From the NCBI GenBank assembly GCA_031419715.1, contig JANOLJ010000244.1, forward strand, positions 1 to 8,547: DNA of 8,547 nt, given 5' to 3'. Made by a program: the position numbers and the translations under genes. Below the pieces are notes generated by a model, which searched no databases, was not told the origin of the DNA, and worked only from the letters and a program-made list of their open reading frames with translations. Numbering within the stretch: the stretch's first letter is position 1; the number at the start of each line of letters is the position of its first letter. This DNA comes from JAEMQF01 sp031419715. Its GTDB lineage: Bacteria > Pseudomonadota > Gammaproteobacteria > Burkholderiales > Burkholderiaceae_C. Shown here one piece after another: positions 1 to 7,074 of the stretch.

Positions 1-1683
1 GCCCAGGCGCCCGGTCAGTTCGATCTCACCCGGCCAGCGCCCGCCGCGCCCGAACGCTTCGGTGCCGGCGCCGCTGTTCCACTTCGCGCTGAATTCGCCG
101 CTCGCATCCGGATTCGACAAGCTCGCGTTCTTCACGAACAGCGTCGCCCGGCCGCCCGCGATGCGCCAATCGAGGTCGGCGTTCAAGCGATCGAGCTTGA
201 TGCGCGGGTCTTCGAACAGGCCCGGCACCTCAAGCGCGCCGTTGCGCACCTCAAGCCGCGCCGTGCCGCCCTTTTCGTTGGCGTTGAGCTGCAAAGACGC
301 GTTGCGCAGGCCCGGCCGGCCGATGCGATTGGCCTGCACCGCCGGCCGCGCAGCAAGCGTCAGGCCACTCAGTTGGCCCTTCACCTGGTAGCGCTCGGGG
401 GCGTCGAGCGGCCCGTCCCAGCGTGCCGTGAGGTCGTTGACGCTGCCTTTGGGCTTGAGTTCGGCCAGCAACTGGTGCAGCGCCGCGCCGAGCGGAACGC
501 GCGATCCGATCTGCGCCATCAGCGCCAGATCGAGACGCTGCGCATTGAACTCGCCGCCCGTGGCGGGCGCGCCTTCGCGCTGGCGCAGTTTGAGTTTCAG
601 GTCGCCGCCGGGCCAACGCATGCCGTCGCTGGTGACAAAGCTGAAGCGCTCCAGCGCCAGCGTGGTGCCTGCTTCGTCTTGCTCGGCTTCGATGCGGCCC
701 TGGAGCTGGTCGATGCGCAACTCCTCGACCTTGGGGCCAAGGCGCAGCGCCACGTTGTTCAGCCCGACGTCCAGCGTGGCCGCGCGCAGCGCACCGTCGC
801 GAAGGTCGAACCAGGCGCGCAGCACGCCCGAGCCCTGGTTCAGTTCGAACGGCAAGGTGGCATGGCGGCGCAGCAGTTGAAACTCGGCGCGCGGCAACTC
901 GACATAGGCCTTGCCGCGCCAGCGCTGCCACTGCCCCGCAGGGGCCAGCAGCGGCTGGGTGAAGAGCCCGACGACAGTGAATCGGTCGCCCCATTCGGGC
1001 GGTGGCGTGGCGCTTAACTTCATGTCGTGGGAGCGCAGCCCGTTGCGCAACACGAACTGCACGTCGGTCAGCGCCACGGGAGGCGCGTCGCGTTGCTCGT
1101 CGGTCCAGCGCAGCGTGCCGCCGCGAATCACGAATTCATGTTGCGCGAAGAACCAGTCCGCGGCGCCGGGCGTACCGCTGTCGGCACTGCCGCCCAGGTC
1201 AAGGCCGGCGACGAAGATGCGCCCGGCGCGGTCTCTGCGCACGTCGAGCTCGGCGCCTTCGATCAGCAACTGGTCGAAGTTGACCTTCAGGTTGAGCAGG
1301 GAATGCGCCGAAATCGCCACCGCCACGCGTGGCAGGTGCAGGGCGGTGCGCTGCTGCGCGTCCAGCAGCTTCACGTCGCGCAGTTCCAGCGCGGGCACCC
1401 AGCCGCTGGAGTGCACCGCGATGTGGCCGATTTTTACCGGCACGCCCAACGCCGCGCTGGCACGCACTTCGATCGGGATACGCCATTCTTCGATGTGCGG
1501 CAGAATCAGCCAATGCAGTGCCAGCCACGCCAGCGCCAGCAAGGTCCACAGCAGCAGCACCGGCCACACCAGCAAGCGCAGCAACCAGCGGCGGCGCCGG
1601 TTCTGCTCCGGCTCGGCCGCGCGCCGCGCCGCGGCGTAGGGCCCCGGCAGCGTGTCTTCAAAGGGTGGCAGGGGCAATGACAT
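1..1683 (-). CDS. YhdP family (TIGR02099/AsmA-like) envelope protein, N-terminal part
   Basis: An uninterrupted leftward frame runs from the ATG at 1683 off the left edge, giving 561 codons with no stop. The protein begins with about 28 polar residues, then RRRR at 29-32, then one strong hydrophobic segment at about 37-61. This is the signal-anchor layout of YhdP: cytoplasmic N-terminus, single inner-membrane helix and a long periplasmic body. The rest has no further membrane segment and is beta-rich, with many short segments alternating hydrophobic and polar residues, as in AsmA-like lipid-bridge proteins. A stretch near residues 405-430 (LKPKGSVNDLTARWDGP) resembles the family as I remember it. 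E. coli YhdP is about 1,266 residues and acts with TamB and YdbH in phospholipid movement to the outer membrane, so roughly 45% is visible here. It is transcribed divergently from glnE. The start is chosen because the anchor follows at the expected distance; no strong Shine-Dalgarno is seen. Family assignment is from recognition, not a search. Confidence 0.86.
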   Translation of the reverse strand, partial: MSLPLPPFEDTLPGPYAAARRAAEPEQNRRRRWLLRLLVWPVLLLWTLLALAWLALHWLILPHIEEWRIPIEVRASAALGVPVKIGHIAVHSSGWVPALELRDVKLLDAQQRTALHLPRVAVAISAHSLLNLKVNFDQLLIEGAELDVRRDRAGRIFVAGLDLGGSADSGTPGAADWFFAQHEFVIRGGTLRWTDEQRDAPPVALTDVQFVLRNGLRSHDMKLSATPPPEWGDRFTVVGLFTQPLLAPAGQWQRWRGKAYVELPRAEFQLLRRHATLPFELNQGSGVLRAWFDLRDGALRAATLDVGLNNVALRLGPKVEELRIDQLQGRIEAEQDEAGTTLALERFSFVTSDGMRWPGGDLKLKLRQREGAPATGGEFNAQRLDLALMAQIGSRVPLGAALHQLLAELKPKGSVNDLTARWDGPLDAPERYQVKGQLSGLTLAARPAVQANRIGRPGLRNASLQLNANEKGGTARLEVRNGALEVPGLFEDPRIKLDRLNADLDWRIAGGRATLFVKNASLSNPDASGEFSAKWNSGAGTEAFGRGGRWPGEIELTGRLG

Positions 1684-1762
1684 GCGGGGCAGGTGAGGGC
1701 GCGACTCGCGTCACGCCACGGGGCGTAGCCTACATCGGCCGACGCTGGGCCAATCTATCACA
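1684..1762. promoter_or_regulatory. Divergent intergenic region between the yhdP-like gene and glnE
   Basis: These 79 bases separate two divergent start codons and so should hold promoters for both genes. An imperfect 20-base palindrome lies at 1698-1717 (arms GGCGCGACTC and GCGTCACGCC, 8 of 10 positions paired). On the minus strand a weak sigma70-like pair can be drawn: TTGGCC, then 17 bases, then GGCTAC. Neither is convincing in such GC-rich DNA. No sigma54 (GG-N10-GC) or NtrC site was recognised. The regulatory role is inferred from geometry alone. Confidence 0.35.
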
Positions 1763-4582
1763 GTGACCGGGCGCCGCGCGATGCATCACCCCTCAACGCA
1801 GGGCGCCGAGATCGCGCCGACCGGCGTGCAGCGTGACATCGCCGCGGACGCGAAAGTCGCCAGCGCCAGCCACAGCCGTTTCGTGCAGCGCGTGCGGCGC
1901 CGCTACGAAGCCGAACTGCCGCTGCTGGCGCCGGGCCTGCCGACGCGGGCGCGAATCGTCGCCTTGGTCGAGCAACTTCGCGGCAGCGGCCGCGCCTTGC
2001 CGGCGGCGCTGCGCGTGGCGCGGCAATTGGTGCTGGAGCGCCTGGCGGTGCTCGACGTTGAACAAGGCGCACTGCTCGCCGACGTGACGCGCGCGATGAC
2101 GGAGCTGGCCGAGGCCACGCTCGGCTTGGCCCTGAGCCAGGCGCTGAGCGAGCAAGACGCGCGCTTCGGCGTGCCGCGCGACGCCGCCGGGCAACGCATT
2201 GCCTTTTGGGTCATCGGCATGGGCAAGCTCGGCGGGCGCGAGTTGAATGTGTCGTCCGACATCGACCTGATCTACGTCTACGCCGATACCGGCCAGACCG
2301 ACGGCGCGCGAGGGGTCAGCGCGCACGAATACTTCTCGCAAGTCGCTCGCAGCCTGTATGCCTTGATCGGCGACGTCACCGACGACGGTTTCGTGTTCCG
2401 CGTCGACCTCGCGTTGCGCCCGAACGGCAACTCCGGTCCGCCGGTGGTGAGCCTGCCGATGCTCGAGGAGTATCTGCAAGACCAGGGGCGCGAGTGGGAA
2501 CGTTTCGCCTGGCTGAAAAGCCGCGTCGTCGCGCCGTTGGCGCTGCCCGCCGACCGTTCCACCGACGCGCTGCGCGCGGTCGTCACCGCATTCGTTTACC
2601 GGCGTTACCTCGACTACGGTGTGTTTGAAGGCCTGCGCCAACTGCACCAGAAGGTGCGCGACGAAGCACAGCGCCGCGCCGCGGGGCGGCCGGAGCGCTC
2701 CAACGACGTCAAGCTGTCGCGCGGCGGCATCCGCGAGATCGAGTTCATCGTGCAGTTGCTGCTCGTCGTGCGCGGCGGCCAGTTCCCAGAAATGCGCACC
2801 CGCTCGACGTTGAAAGCGCTCGACAAGCTGGCCGCCGCGGGGCTGATGAAGCCTGCGAATGCGCAGCGCCTGGGGCAGGCGTATACATTTTTGCGCCGCG
2901 TCGAGCACCGCATCCAGTACCTCGACGACCAACAAACGCATCTGCTGCCCACGCTGGACGCTGACCTGGCCTGGATCGCGAGCGGTATGGGCCTGATGTT
3001 CCGCGCCGATTCCTGTGAGTTGCTCGACCGCCTGGGCGAGATTCGCGAGTTCGTCGCCACCGAGTTCGACGCGCTGCTGCACGACGGCCGCGCGCCGCAC
3101 AGCGGTGGCGGTGCAAACGGCGCGAATGGTGCGAATGGCAACGCCGCGTGCCGCGCCTGCACCACCGAAGCCCTGGCGGTGGACAGCGAGGCCTTCGCCG
3201 AGCAGTTGCCCGAAGCCCTGGCCGCGCGCGTGCGCAGCTTGCGCGAGGTGCCGAAGATCGCGATGCTGCGCGACGCCAGCAAACTGCGCCTGGCGCGCCT
3301 GATCGCGCGCGCCGCGACGGCCACGCGCGACGGCGCGTGCAGCGTCGACGCGGCGCTGCGTTTCATCGACTGGCTGGAACCACTGCTGCGGCGCGAAAGC
3401 TATCTCGCGCTGCTCGTCGAGCGGCCCGAAGTGCAGATGCGCCTGCTGCGCCTGCTCGGCCTGGCGCGTTGGCCGATGCGCTACCTGATGCTGCACCCGG
3501 GCGTGATCGACGAGCTTGCCGACGAGCGGCTGCTGCACGGGCGCTTCGACGCCGCCGTGTTCACGCGCGAGCTCGATGCGCGCCACCAGGCCTGGCAGCG
3601 CTCCGGCCAGGCCGACGAAGAGTCGCTGCTCGACACGCTGCGCCGCGCGCACCACGCCGAGGTGTTCCGCACGCTGGTGCGCGACGTGGAAGGCGAACTG
3701 AGCGTCGAGCAGGTCGCCGACGAGTTGTCGGCGCTCGCCGACGCCACGCTCGATTGCGCGCTGCGCTGGGCCTGGGGCCACCTCAGACTAGCGCACCGGC
3801 CGGACCCGCGGTTCGCCGTCATCGCCTACGGCAAACTCGGCGGCAAGGAGCTGGGCTACGGCGGCGACCTCGACGTGGTGTTCCTCTACGACGACGCCGA
3901 CGAGCGCGCGGGCGAGGTCTATGGCGCTTTCGTGCGCAAATTGATCGGCTGGCTGACGCTGCGCACCAGTGCGGGCGAGCTGTTCGACATCGACACCGCG
4001 CTGCGGCCGAACGGCAACTCGGGCATGCTCGTGACCTCGCTCGCGTCTTTCGAAAACTACCAGACCGGGCGTGGCAGCAACACCGCGTGGACCTGGGAAC
4101 ACCAGGCGCTGACGCGGGCGCGTTGGTGCGCCGGGGAGCGCGACCTGAGCGAGCGCTTCGAAGCCGTGCGCCGCAGCGTGCTGTGCGCGCCGCGCGACGC
4201 GCTGGCGCTGCGCGGCGAGATCGAGGCGATGCGCGACAAGGTGCGCCAGGCGCACCCGGTCAAGGCAGAGCGCTTTGACGTGAAGCACAGCCCCGGCGGC
4301 ATGATGGATGTGGAGTTCGCGGTGCAGTTTCTTGTGCTCACGCAAGGCGCGCGGCACCCGGAGTTGCTCGACAACGCCGGCAACATCGCGCTGTTGCAGC
4401 GCGCCCAGGCCGGGGGCTTGTTGCCGGCGGGCGTGGGCGCCGCGGCGGCAGACGCTTATCGCGACTTGCGCCGCGCCCAACACCGGGCGCGCCTGGACGA
4501 GCAGCCGACGCAGCTCGACGCCGATGCGATGCAGCCACAGCGCGACGCGGTGCTCGCGCTGTGGCGCACGGTGTTCGCCTGA
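1763..4582 (+). CDS. glnE: Bifunctional glutamine synthetase adenylyltransferase / adenylyl-removing enzyme
   Basis: GlnE controls nitrogen assimilation in the cytoplasm by adding AMP to, or phosphorolytically removing it from, a tyrosine of glutamine synthetase, directed by PII and glutamine. The protein has 939 residues (E. coli about 946) and shows the two homologous nucleotidyltransferase halves. The N-terminal adenylyl-removing half has GKLGGRELNVSSDID (D166, D168), RPNGNSG (219-225) and SRGGIREIEF (319-328). The C-terminal adenylylating half has GKLGGKELGYGGDLD (D702, D704), RPNGNSG (748-754) and SPGGMMDVEF (843-852). All catalytic motifs look intact. A short low-complexity linker near 445-466 carries three GAN repeats (450-458) and a CRAC pair (C463, C466). 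The start is uncertain: GTG at 1763 gives 939 residues and ATG at 1781 gives 933, and neither has a clear ribosome binding site. The conserved sequence begins at about residue 38 (SRFVQRVRRRY), so both fit. The gene is divergent from the YhdP-like gene and followed after 37 bases by the rhombosortase gene. Confidence 0.97.
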   Translation: MTGRRAMHHPSTQGAEIAPTGVQRDIAADAKVASASHSRFVQRVRRRYEAELPLLAPGLPTRARIVALVEQLRGSGRALPAALRVARQLVLERLAVLDVEQGALLADVTRAMTELAEATLGLALSQALSEQDARFGVPRDAAGQRIAFWVIGMGKLGGRELNVSSDIDLIYVYADTGQTDGARGVSAHEYFSQVARSLYALIGDVTDDGFVFRVDLALRPNGNSGPPVVSLPMLEEYLQDQGREWERFAWLKSRVVAPLALPADRSTDALRAVVTAFVYRRYLDYGVFEGLRQLHQKVRDEAQRRAAGRPERSNDVKLSRGGIREIEFIVQLLLVVRGGQFPEMRTRSTLKALDKLAAAGLMKPANAQRLGQAYTFLRRVEHRIQYLDDQQTHLLPTLDADLAWIASGMGLMFRADSCELLDRLGEIREFVATEFDALLHDGRAPHSGGGANGANGANGNAACRACTTEALAVDSEAFAEQLPEALAARVRSLREVPKIAMLRDASKLRLARLIARAATATRDGACSVDAALRFIDWLEPLLRRESYLALLVERPEVQMRLLRLLGLARWPMRYLMLHPGVIDELADERLLHGRFDAAVFTRELDARHQAWQRSGQADEESLLDTLRRAHHAEVFRTLVRDVEGELSVEQVADELSALADATLDCALRWAWGHLRLAHRPDPRFAVIAYGKLGGKELGYGGDLDVVFLYDDADERAGEVYGAFVRKLIGWLTLRTSAGELFDIDTALRPNGNSGMLVTSLASFENYQTGRGSNTAWTWEHQALTRARWCAGERDLSERFEAVRRSVLCAPRDALALRGEIEAMRDKVRQAHPVKAERFDVKHSPGGMMDVEFAVQFLVLTQGARHPELLDNAGNIALLQRAQAGGLLPAGVGAAAADAYRDLRRAQHRARLDEQPTQLDADAMQPQRDAVLALWRTVFA

Positions 4583-4599
4583 TTCACTTTCGGGCGCTG

Positions 4600-4616
4600 A
4601 GCCCCACCCGAGGGCT
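4600..4616 (+). promoter_or_regulatory. Short hairpin overlapping the rhombosortase ribosome binding site
   Basis: AGCCC (4600-4604) and GGGCT (4612-4616) can pair around a 7-base loop. The right arm shares bases with the purine run GAGGG (4610-4614), which lies 5 bases before the proposed TTG start at 4620. Pairing would hide the ribosome binding site. A 5-bp stem can arise by chance in this composition, and there is no U-tract, so it is not a terminator. Confidence 0.25.
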
Positions 4617-4619
4617 GGA

Positions 4620-5237
4620 TTGAGCGCCGCCCGGTTTCGATGCGCTGCCGCCTGCGCCGGGTGGGTTGGCTGGATCAGCGTATCGGCTCTGCTTGGCGTG
4701 GGCGCATTGCTGGGCACCGGCGTGGCGCCCGAAATGCTCGACTGGCAACCCGCGCTCGCGCTGACGCAGCCGTGGCGCATGTTCAGCGCCGTCGCAGTGC
4801 ACTACGAAGCGGCGCATCTGCTGGCGAATCTCGCGGGCGCCTTGCTCGTCGCCGCTCTCGGTTGGGCAGCGCGCATCGGCGTTCACATGAGTCTGGCCTG
4901 GCTGCTCGCCTGGCCGCTGACGCACCTCGGCTTGCTGTTCGACCCGCAGCTCGCCCACTACGGCGGCTTGTCCGGCGTGCTGCACGCCGGTGTGGCAATC
5001 GTCGCGGTGCATTTGCTCTTGGCAGGCCGCACGCGCCAGCGCCGCATCGGCGCGGCGATCTGCATCGGCCTGGTGGTCAAGGTCGGGCTCGAATTCCCCT
5101 GGGTACCTGCGTTTCATGCCGAGCTGGGCATCATGGTCGCGCCGCTGGCGCATCTGAGCGGCTTGGTTGTCGGCAGCGCCTGCGGGGCCGCCGCGCATGC
5201 GCTGGCGCGCCGGCATTCGACAATGCCGCATGCCTGA
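4620..5237 (+). CDS. rrtA: Rhombosortase (rhomboid-family intramembrane serine protease)
   Basis: A 205-residue polytopic membrane protein of the rhomboid superfamily. The core motifs are in order: H61 and H66 followed by N70 (HLLANLAG), the serine motif GGLSGVLHAG with probable nucleophile S118, K154/E158, and a late His (H178 in LAHLSG) that would complete the Ser-His dyad. About six hydrophobic helices are visible, starting at residues 15-34. The compact size and the W-Y-GLSG-type context with a downstream K...E pair fit rhombosortase (TIGR03902), which cleaves C-terminal GlyGly-CTERM-like sorting tags of exported proteins, better than a generic GlpG rhomboid. No tagged substrate is encoded in this window. 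The start is inferred: no ATG or GTG precedes the first helix in frame after glnE, whereas TTG at 4620 has GAGGG 5 bases upstream. The gene lies 37 bases after glnE on the same strand and overlaps the next gene by 8 bases. The superfamily is near certain; the rhombosortase subtype is likely. Confidence 0.83.
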   Translation: MSAARFRCAAACAGWVGWISVSALLGVGALLGTGVAPEMLDWQPALALTQPWRMFSAVAVHYEAAHLLANLAGALLVAALGWAARIGVHMSLAWLLAWPLTHLGLLFDPQLAHYGGLSGVLHAGVAIVAVHLLLAGRTRQRRIGAAICIGLVVKVGLEFPWVPAFHAELGIMVAPLAHLSGLVVGSACGAAAHALARRHSTMPHA

Positions 5238-6141
5238 CCGCCATGCCACGCTCGACAGCCGCGCTGTCGCCACGCTCGTGGCGTGCTGTTTTCTCTGGGG
5301 CTTGAACCAGGTGGCGGTGAAGGTGGCGCTGCCGGAAATCCCGGCGTTGCTGCAGGCGGGTGGGCGCTCTCTGGTCGGTGCGTTGCTGGTCTGGGCGTGG
5401 GCGCGCTGGCGCGGCGTGGCGCTGTTCGCGCATGACGGCACGTTGCCGGCCGGGCTGCTCGTCGGCACTTTGTTCGCCGTCGAGTTCGGCGCCATCTTCC
5501 TCGGCCTGCAGTTCACCACGGCGTCGCGCATGGTCGTGTTTTTGTACCTGGCGCCGTTCGTCGTGGCGCTGGGAATGCCTTTCGTGTCGCGGTCCGAGCG
5601 CCTCGCGCCGGCTCAGGCGGCGGGCCTGTTGCTCGCGTTTGCCGGCGTCGCCTGGGCATTTGCCGAGAGTCTTGCCTCGCCCAGCGCCGGGCCGCGCCAA
5701 TGGTGGGGCGACGCGCTGGGTGTGGCCGCGGCCGGGTTGTGGGGCGCGACGACATTGGGCATCCGCGCGACCCGGCTGAGCACGGCCGGCGTCGAAAAGA
5801 CGCTGCTCTACCAACTCGGCATGGCTGGCGTGGTGCTGATCCTCGCGGGCGCGATCGCGGGCGAAAGGTGGCCCGGCTCGCTGTCGCCGCTGGTCGCATG
5901 GTCGTTTGCCTTCCAGTGCGTGATCGTCTCGTTTGCCAGCTACCTGGCGTGGTTCTGGCTTGTTCGCCACTACCCAGCGACGCGCCTCGCGTCGTTCACG
6001 CTGCTCACACCGGTGTTCGGCCTGCTGCTGGGCGCCTGGCTGCTCGGCGAGACGATCACACTACGCTTGTGGGTGGCGCTGGCGGCGGTGTCCGCGGGGA
6101 TCGTGCTGGTGAATCGCCGTGGCCCGAACCCGCCCGCTTGA
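5230..6141 (+). CDS. EamA/DMT-family permease (drug/metabolite transporter superfamily)
   Basis: A 303-residue inner-membrane protein with about ten hydrophobic helices arranged as two EamA repeats, roughly residues 12-147 and 160-295. Each repeat opens with a similar signature (FLWGLNQVAVK near 21-31; GLWGATTLGIRAT in the second half). The end (LTPVFGLLLGAWLLGETITL, then a last helix) is typical of EamA exporters. Substrates of this superfamily range from amino acids to nucleotide sugars and drugs, and nothing visible here settles the cargo. The start is ATG 5230, inside the last codons of the rhombosortase gene (shared bases ATGCCTGA). It has no good Shine-Dalgarno, so translation is probably coupled to the upstream gene. 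Open frame continues upstream to 5167, but that would overlap the rhombosortase coding region by 71 bases and add a charged, non-conserved tail. The short C-terminus ends just after the last helix. Confidence 0.92.
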   Translation: MPDRHATLDSRAVATLVACCFLWGLNQVAVKVALPEIPALLQAGGRSLVGALLVWAWARWRGVALFAHDGTLPAGLLVGTLFAVEFGAIFLGLQFTTASRMVVFLYLAPFVVALGMPFVSRSERLAPAQAAGLLLAFAGVAWAFAESLASPSAGPRQWWGDALGVAAAGLWGATTLGIRATRLSTAGVEKTLLYQLGMAGVVLILAGAIAGERWPGSLSPLVAWSFAFQCVIVSFASYLAWFWLVRHYPATRLASFTLLTPVFGLLLGAWLLGETITLRLWVALAAVSAGIVLVNRRGPNPPA

Positions 6142-6163
6142 GTTGCAGCATTGCGTCAGATCG

Positions 6164-6168
6164 AAAGG
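6164..6168 (+). promoter_or_regulatory. Ribosome binding site of the broken OsmC-family gene
   Basis: AAAGG lies 8 bases before ATG 6177. The initiation signal of the damaged gene therefore looks preserved, and a truncated peptide could still be made. Confidence 0.45.
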
Positions 6169-6176
6169 CCCGAGCC

Positions 6177-6457
6177 ATGTCGACCCACATCGCTGAAATC
6201 ACTTGGGAGCGCGGCTCCGCGAACTTCATCGACAACCGGTACAGCCGGGCGCACCTCTGGAACTTCGACGGCGGGGCCGTGGTTCACGCGTCGAGTTCTC
6301 CCGACGTGGTGCGTCTGCCGTGGTCTGACCCGGCGCGATGCTGCCCGACGCGGCGCGCGTCGAGCAACTGCACCACGAGGCGCATGAGCAGTGCTTCATC
6401 GGCAATTCGGTGAAGACGCAGGTCGAGATTCAGGGCACCTGGTCCAGCGCCGTCTGA
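6177..6457 (+). pseudogene. OsmC/Ohr-family protein, internal deletion and frameshift
   Basis: From ATG 6177 the first 53 codons read as the N-terminus of a small OsmC-family protein: AEITWERGSANFIDNRYSRA, then WNFDGG, then ASSSPDVV and PWSDPA (ending at 6335). After this the frame turns to arginine/serine-rich nonsense and stops at 6411-6413 (78 codons). In another frame, from 6338 to the stop at 6455-6457, the C-terminal end of the same family is clear: LPDAARVEQLHHEAHEQCF and then IGNSVKTQVEIQG. The two halves abut at about 6336-6338. Relatives as I recall them have about 140-160 residues, so some 50-65 codons are missing, including the AALSSCH-type segment with the first peroxidatic Cys; the second Cys (in HEQCF) remains. 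The lost length must be 3n+1 bases to explain the frame change. OsmC/Ohr proteins reduce organic hydroperoxides with a Cys pair, so this copy should be inactive. It lies 35 bases after the EamA gene. A sequencing or assembly error is possible. Confidence 0.82.
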
Positions 6458-6467
6458 ACAAGAGACG
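6451..6467. terminator. Weak hairpin at the OsmC-remnant / rfaE2 convergent junction
   Basis: CGTCT (6451-6455) pairs perfectly with AGACG (6463-6467) around a 7-base loop. It sits between the stop of the OsmC remnant and the stop of the convergent rfaE2 gene, only 17 bases apart. It could act as a shared transcription end, but the stem is short and no T-run follows on either strand. Confidence 0.25.
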
Positions 6468-6474
6468 CTCAGGC

Positions 6475-6948
6475 TCAGGCGCGAATCCGCGCCACCAGGG
6501 CGCTGGTGGAGTAGCCATCAACAAAACCGAGCGCGATCGCCTCGCCGCCCCAACTGCGCACCCAGCGAGTCTCCTCCAAGGTTTCGATGTCGTAGTCGCC
6601 GCCCTTGACGTACACCTGGGGCCGCACCCACTGCAACAGCGCCACCGGCGTCGCTTCGTCAAACAGGGTCACGAGACTGACGCTTTCCAGCGCCGCCAGC
6701 ACGCAAGCGCGATCGGCTTCGCGGTTCAGCGGGCGATCCGGGCCCTTGCCCAGGGCGCGCGCCGAGGCGTCGCTGTTCAGGCCGATCACTAGGCTCGCGC
6801 CGCGCGCGCGCGCCTGCTCAAGATACGTCACGTGACCGCGGTGCAGGATGTCGAACACGCCGTTCGTGAAGACGATGGGCTGCGCCAGCGCACTCAGGCG
6901 GCGGTGCAAGTCGCCTCGCGGGCAGAGCTTGTCGAGGAACGAGGCCAT
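6475..6948 (-). CDS. rfaE2: D-glycero-beta-D-manno-heptose 1-phosphate adenylyltransferase
   Basis: A cytoplasmic nucleotidyltransferase that transfers AMP from ATP to heptose 1-phosphate, giving ADP-D-glycero-beta-D-manno-heptose for the lipopolysaccharide inner core. The 157-residue protein has the cytidylyltransferase-like signature NGVFDILHRGH (29-39, with HxGH at 36-39), then VIGLNSD (54-60), then the family-typical KGGDYD (115-120), and ends with GYSTSALVARIR. The length matches the stand-alone RfaE2 of betaproteobacteria (about 160). In E. coli this domain is fused behind the kinase domain in HldE, and no kinase gene (rfaE1/hldA) is in the window. The start is ATG 6948; the frame stays open far upstream only because it lies antisense to the GST gene. 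No clear Shine-Dalgarno is seen. The gene is convergent with the OsmC remnant and divergent from the GST gene. Confidence 0.95.
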   Translation of the reverse strand: MASFLDKLCPRGDLHRRLSALAQPIVFTNGVFDILHRGHVTYLEQARARGASLVIGLNSDASARALGKGPDRPLNREADRACVLAALESVSLVTLFDEATPVALLQWVRPQVYVKGGDYDIETLEETRWVRSWGGEAIALGFVDGYSTSALVARIRA

Positions 6949-7074
6949 GCGGCGATTGTCACCGCGGCGTCTCGATTCCTGCGCCGGCGCTTCAACCCGA
7001 GGCGCGCACCCTCGCGCGGACTGAATCAGCGCAGCCTTAAACTGGCCGGCCCTGACCCACCTGGAGAACAACTC
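6949..7074. other. Intergenic region between divergent rfaE2 and GST genes
   Basis: These 126 bases should contain the start signals for both neighbours. The only AT-rich patch is CCTTAAACT at about 7035-7043, which could be a -10-like element for the GST gene, but I find no matching -35. No operator, repeat or small gene was recognised. Confidence 0.3.
7063..7067 (+). promoter_or_regulatory. Ribosome binding site of the GST gene
   Basis: GGAGA lies 7 bases before ATG 7075. It decides the start: the frame is open back to 6832, but the upstream part is antisense to rfaE2 and does not resemble a GST. Confidence 0.6.

Noticed and set aside
251..1017. Several open frames of 150-247 codons on both strands over the left end
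   Set aside because: They are shadows of the YhdP-like coding frame, which is open without a stop from 1683 to the left edge and has a membrane anchor and family-like sequence. The alternatives are Arg/Ala/Ser-rich without domains.
1793..3781. 662-codon open frame antisense to glnE
   Set aside because: It lies opposite a gene with every catalytic motif intact. It has a Gln/Arg/His/Ala-rich composition typical of reverse-strand shadows in GC-rich genes and no recognisable domain.
3788..4780. 330-codon antisense frame across the glnE end and the rhombosortase start
   Set aside because: It covers two real genes on the other strand, is compositionally shadow-like, and shows no motif.
6391..6835. 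Short rightward open frames over rfaE2
   Set aside because: They are antisense to rfaE2 and have no family resemblance. The first begins inside the OsmC remnant in neither of its two coding frames.
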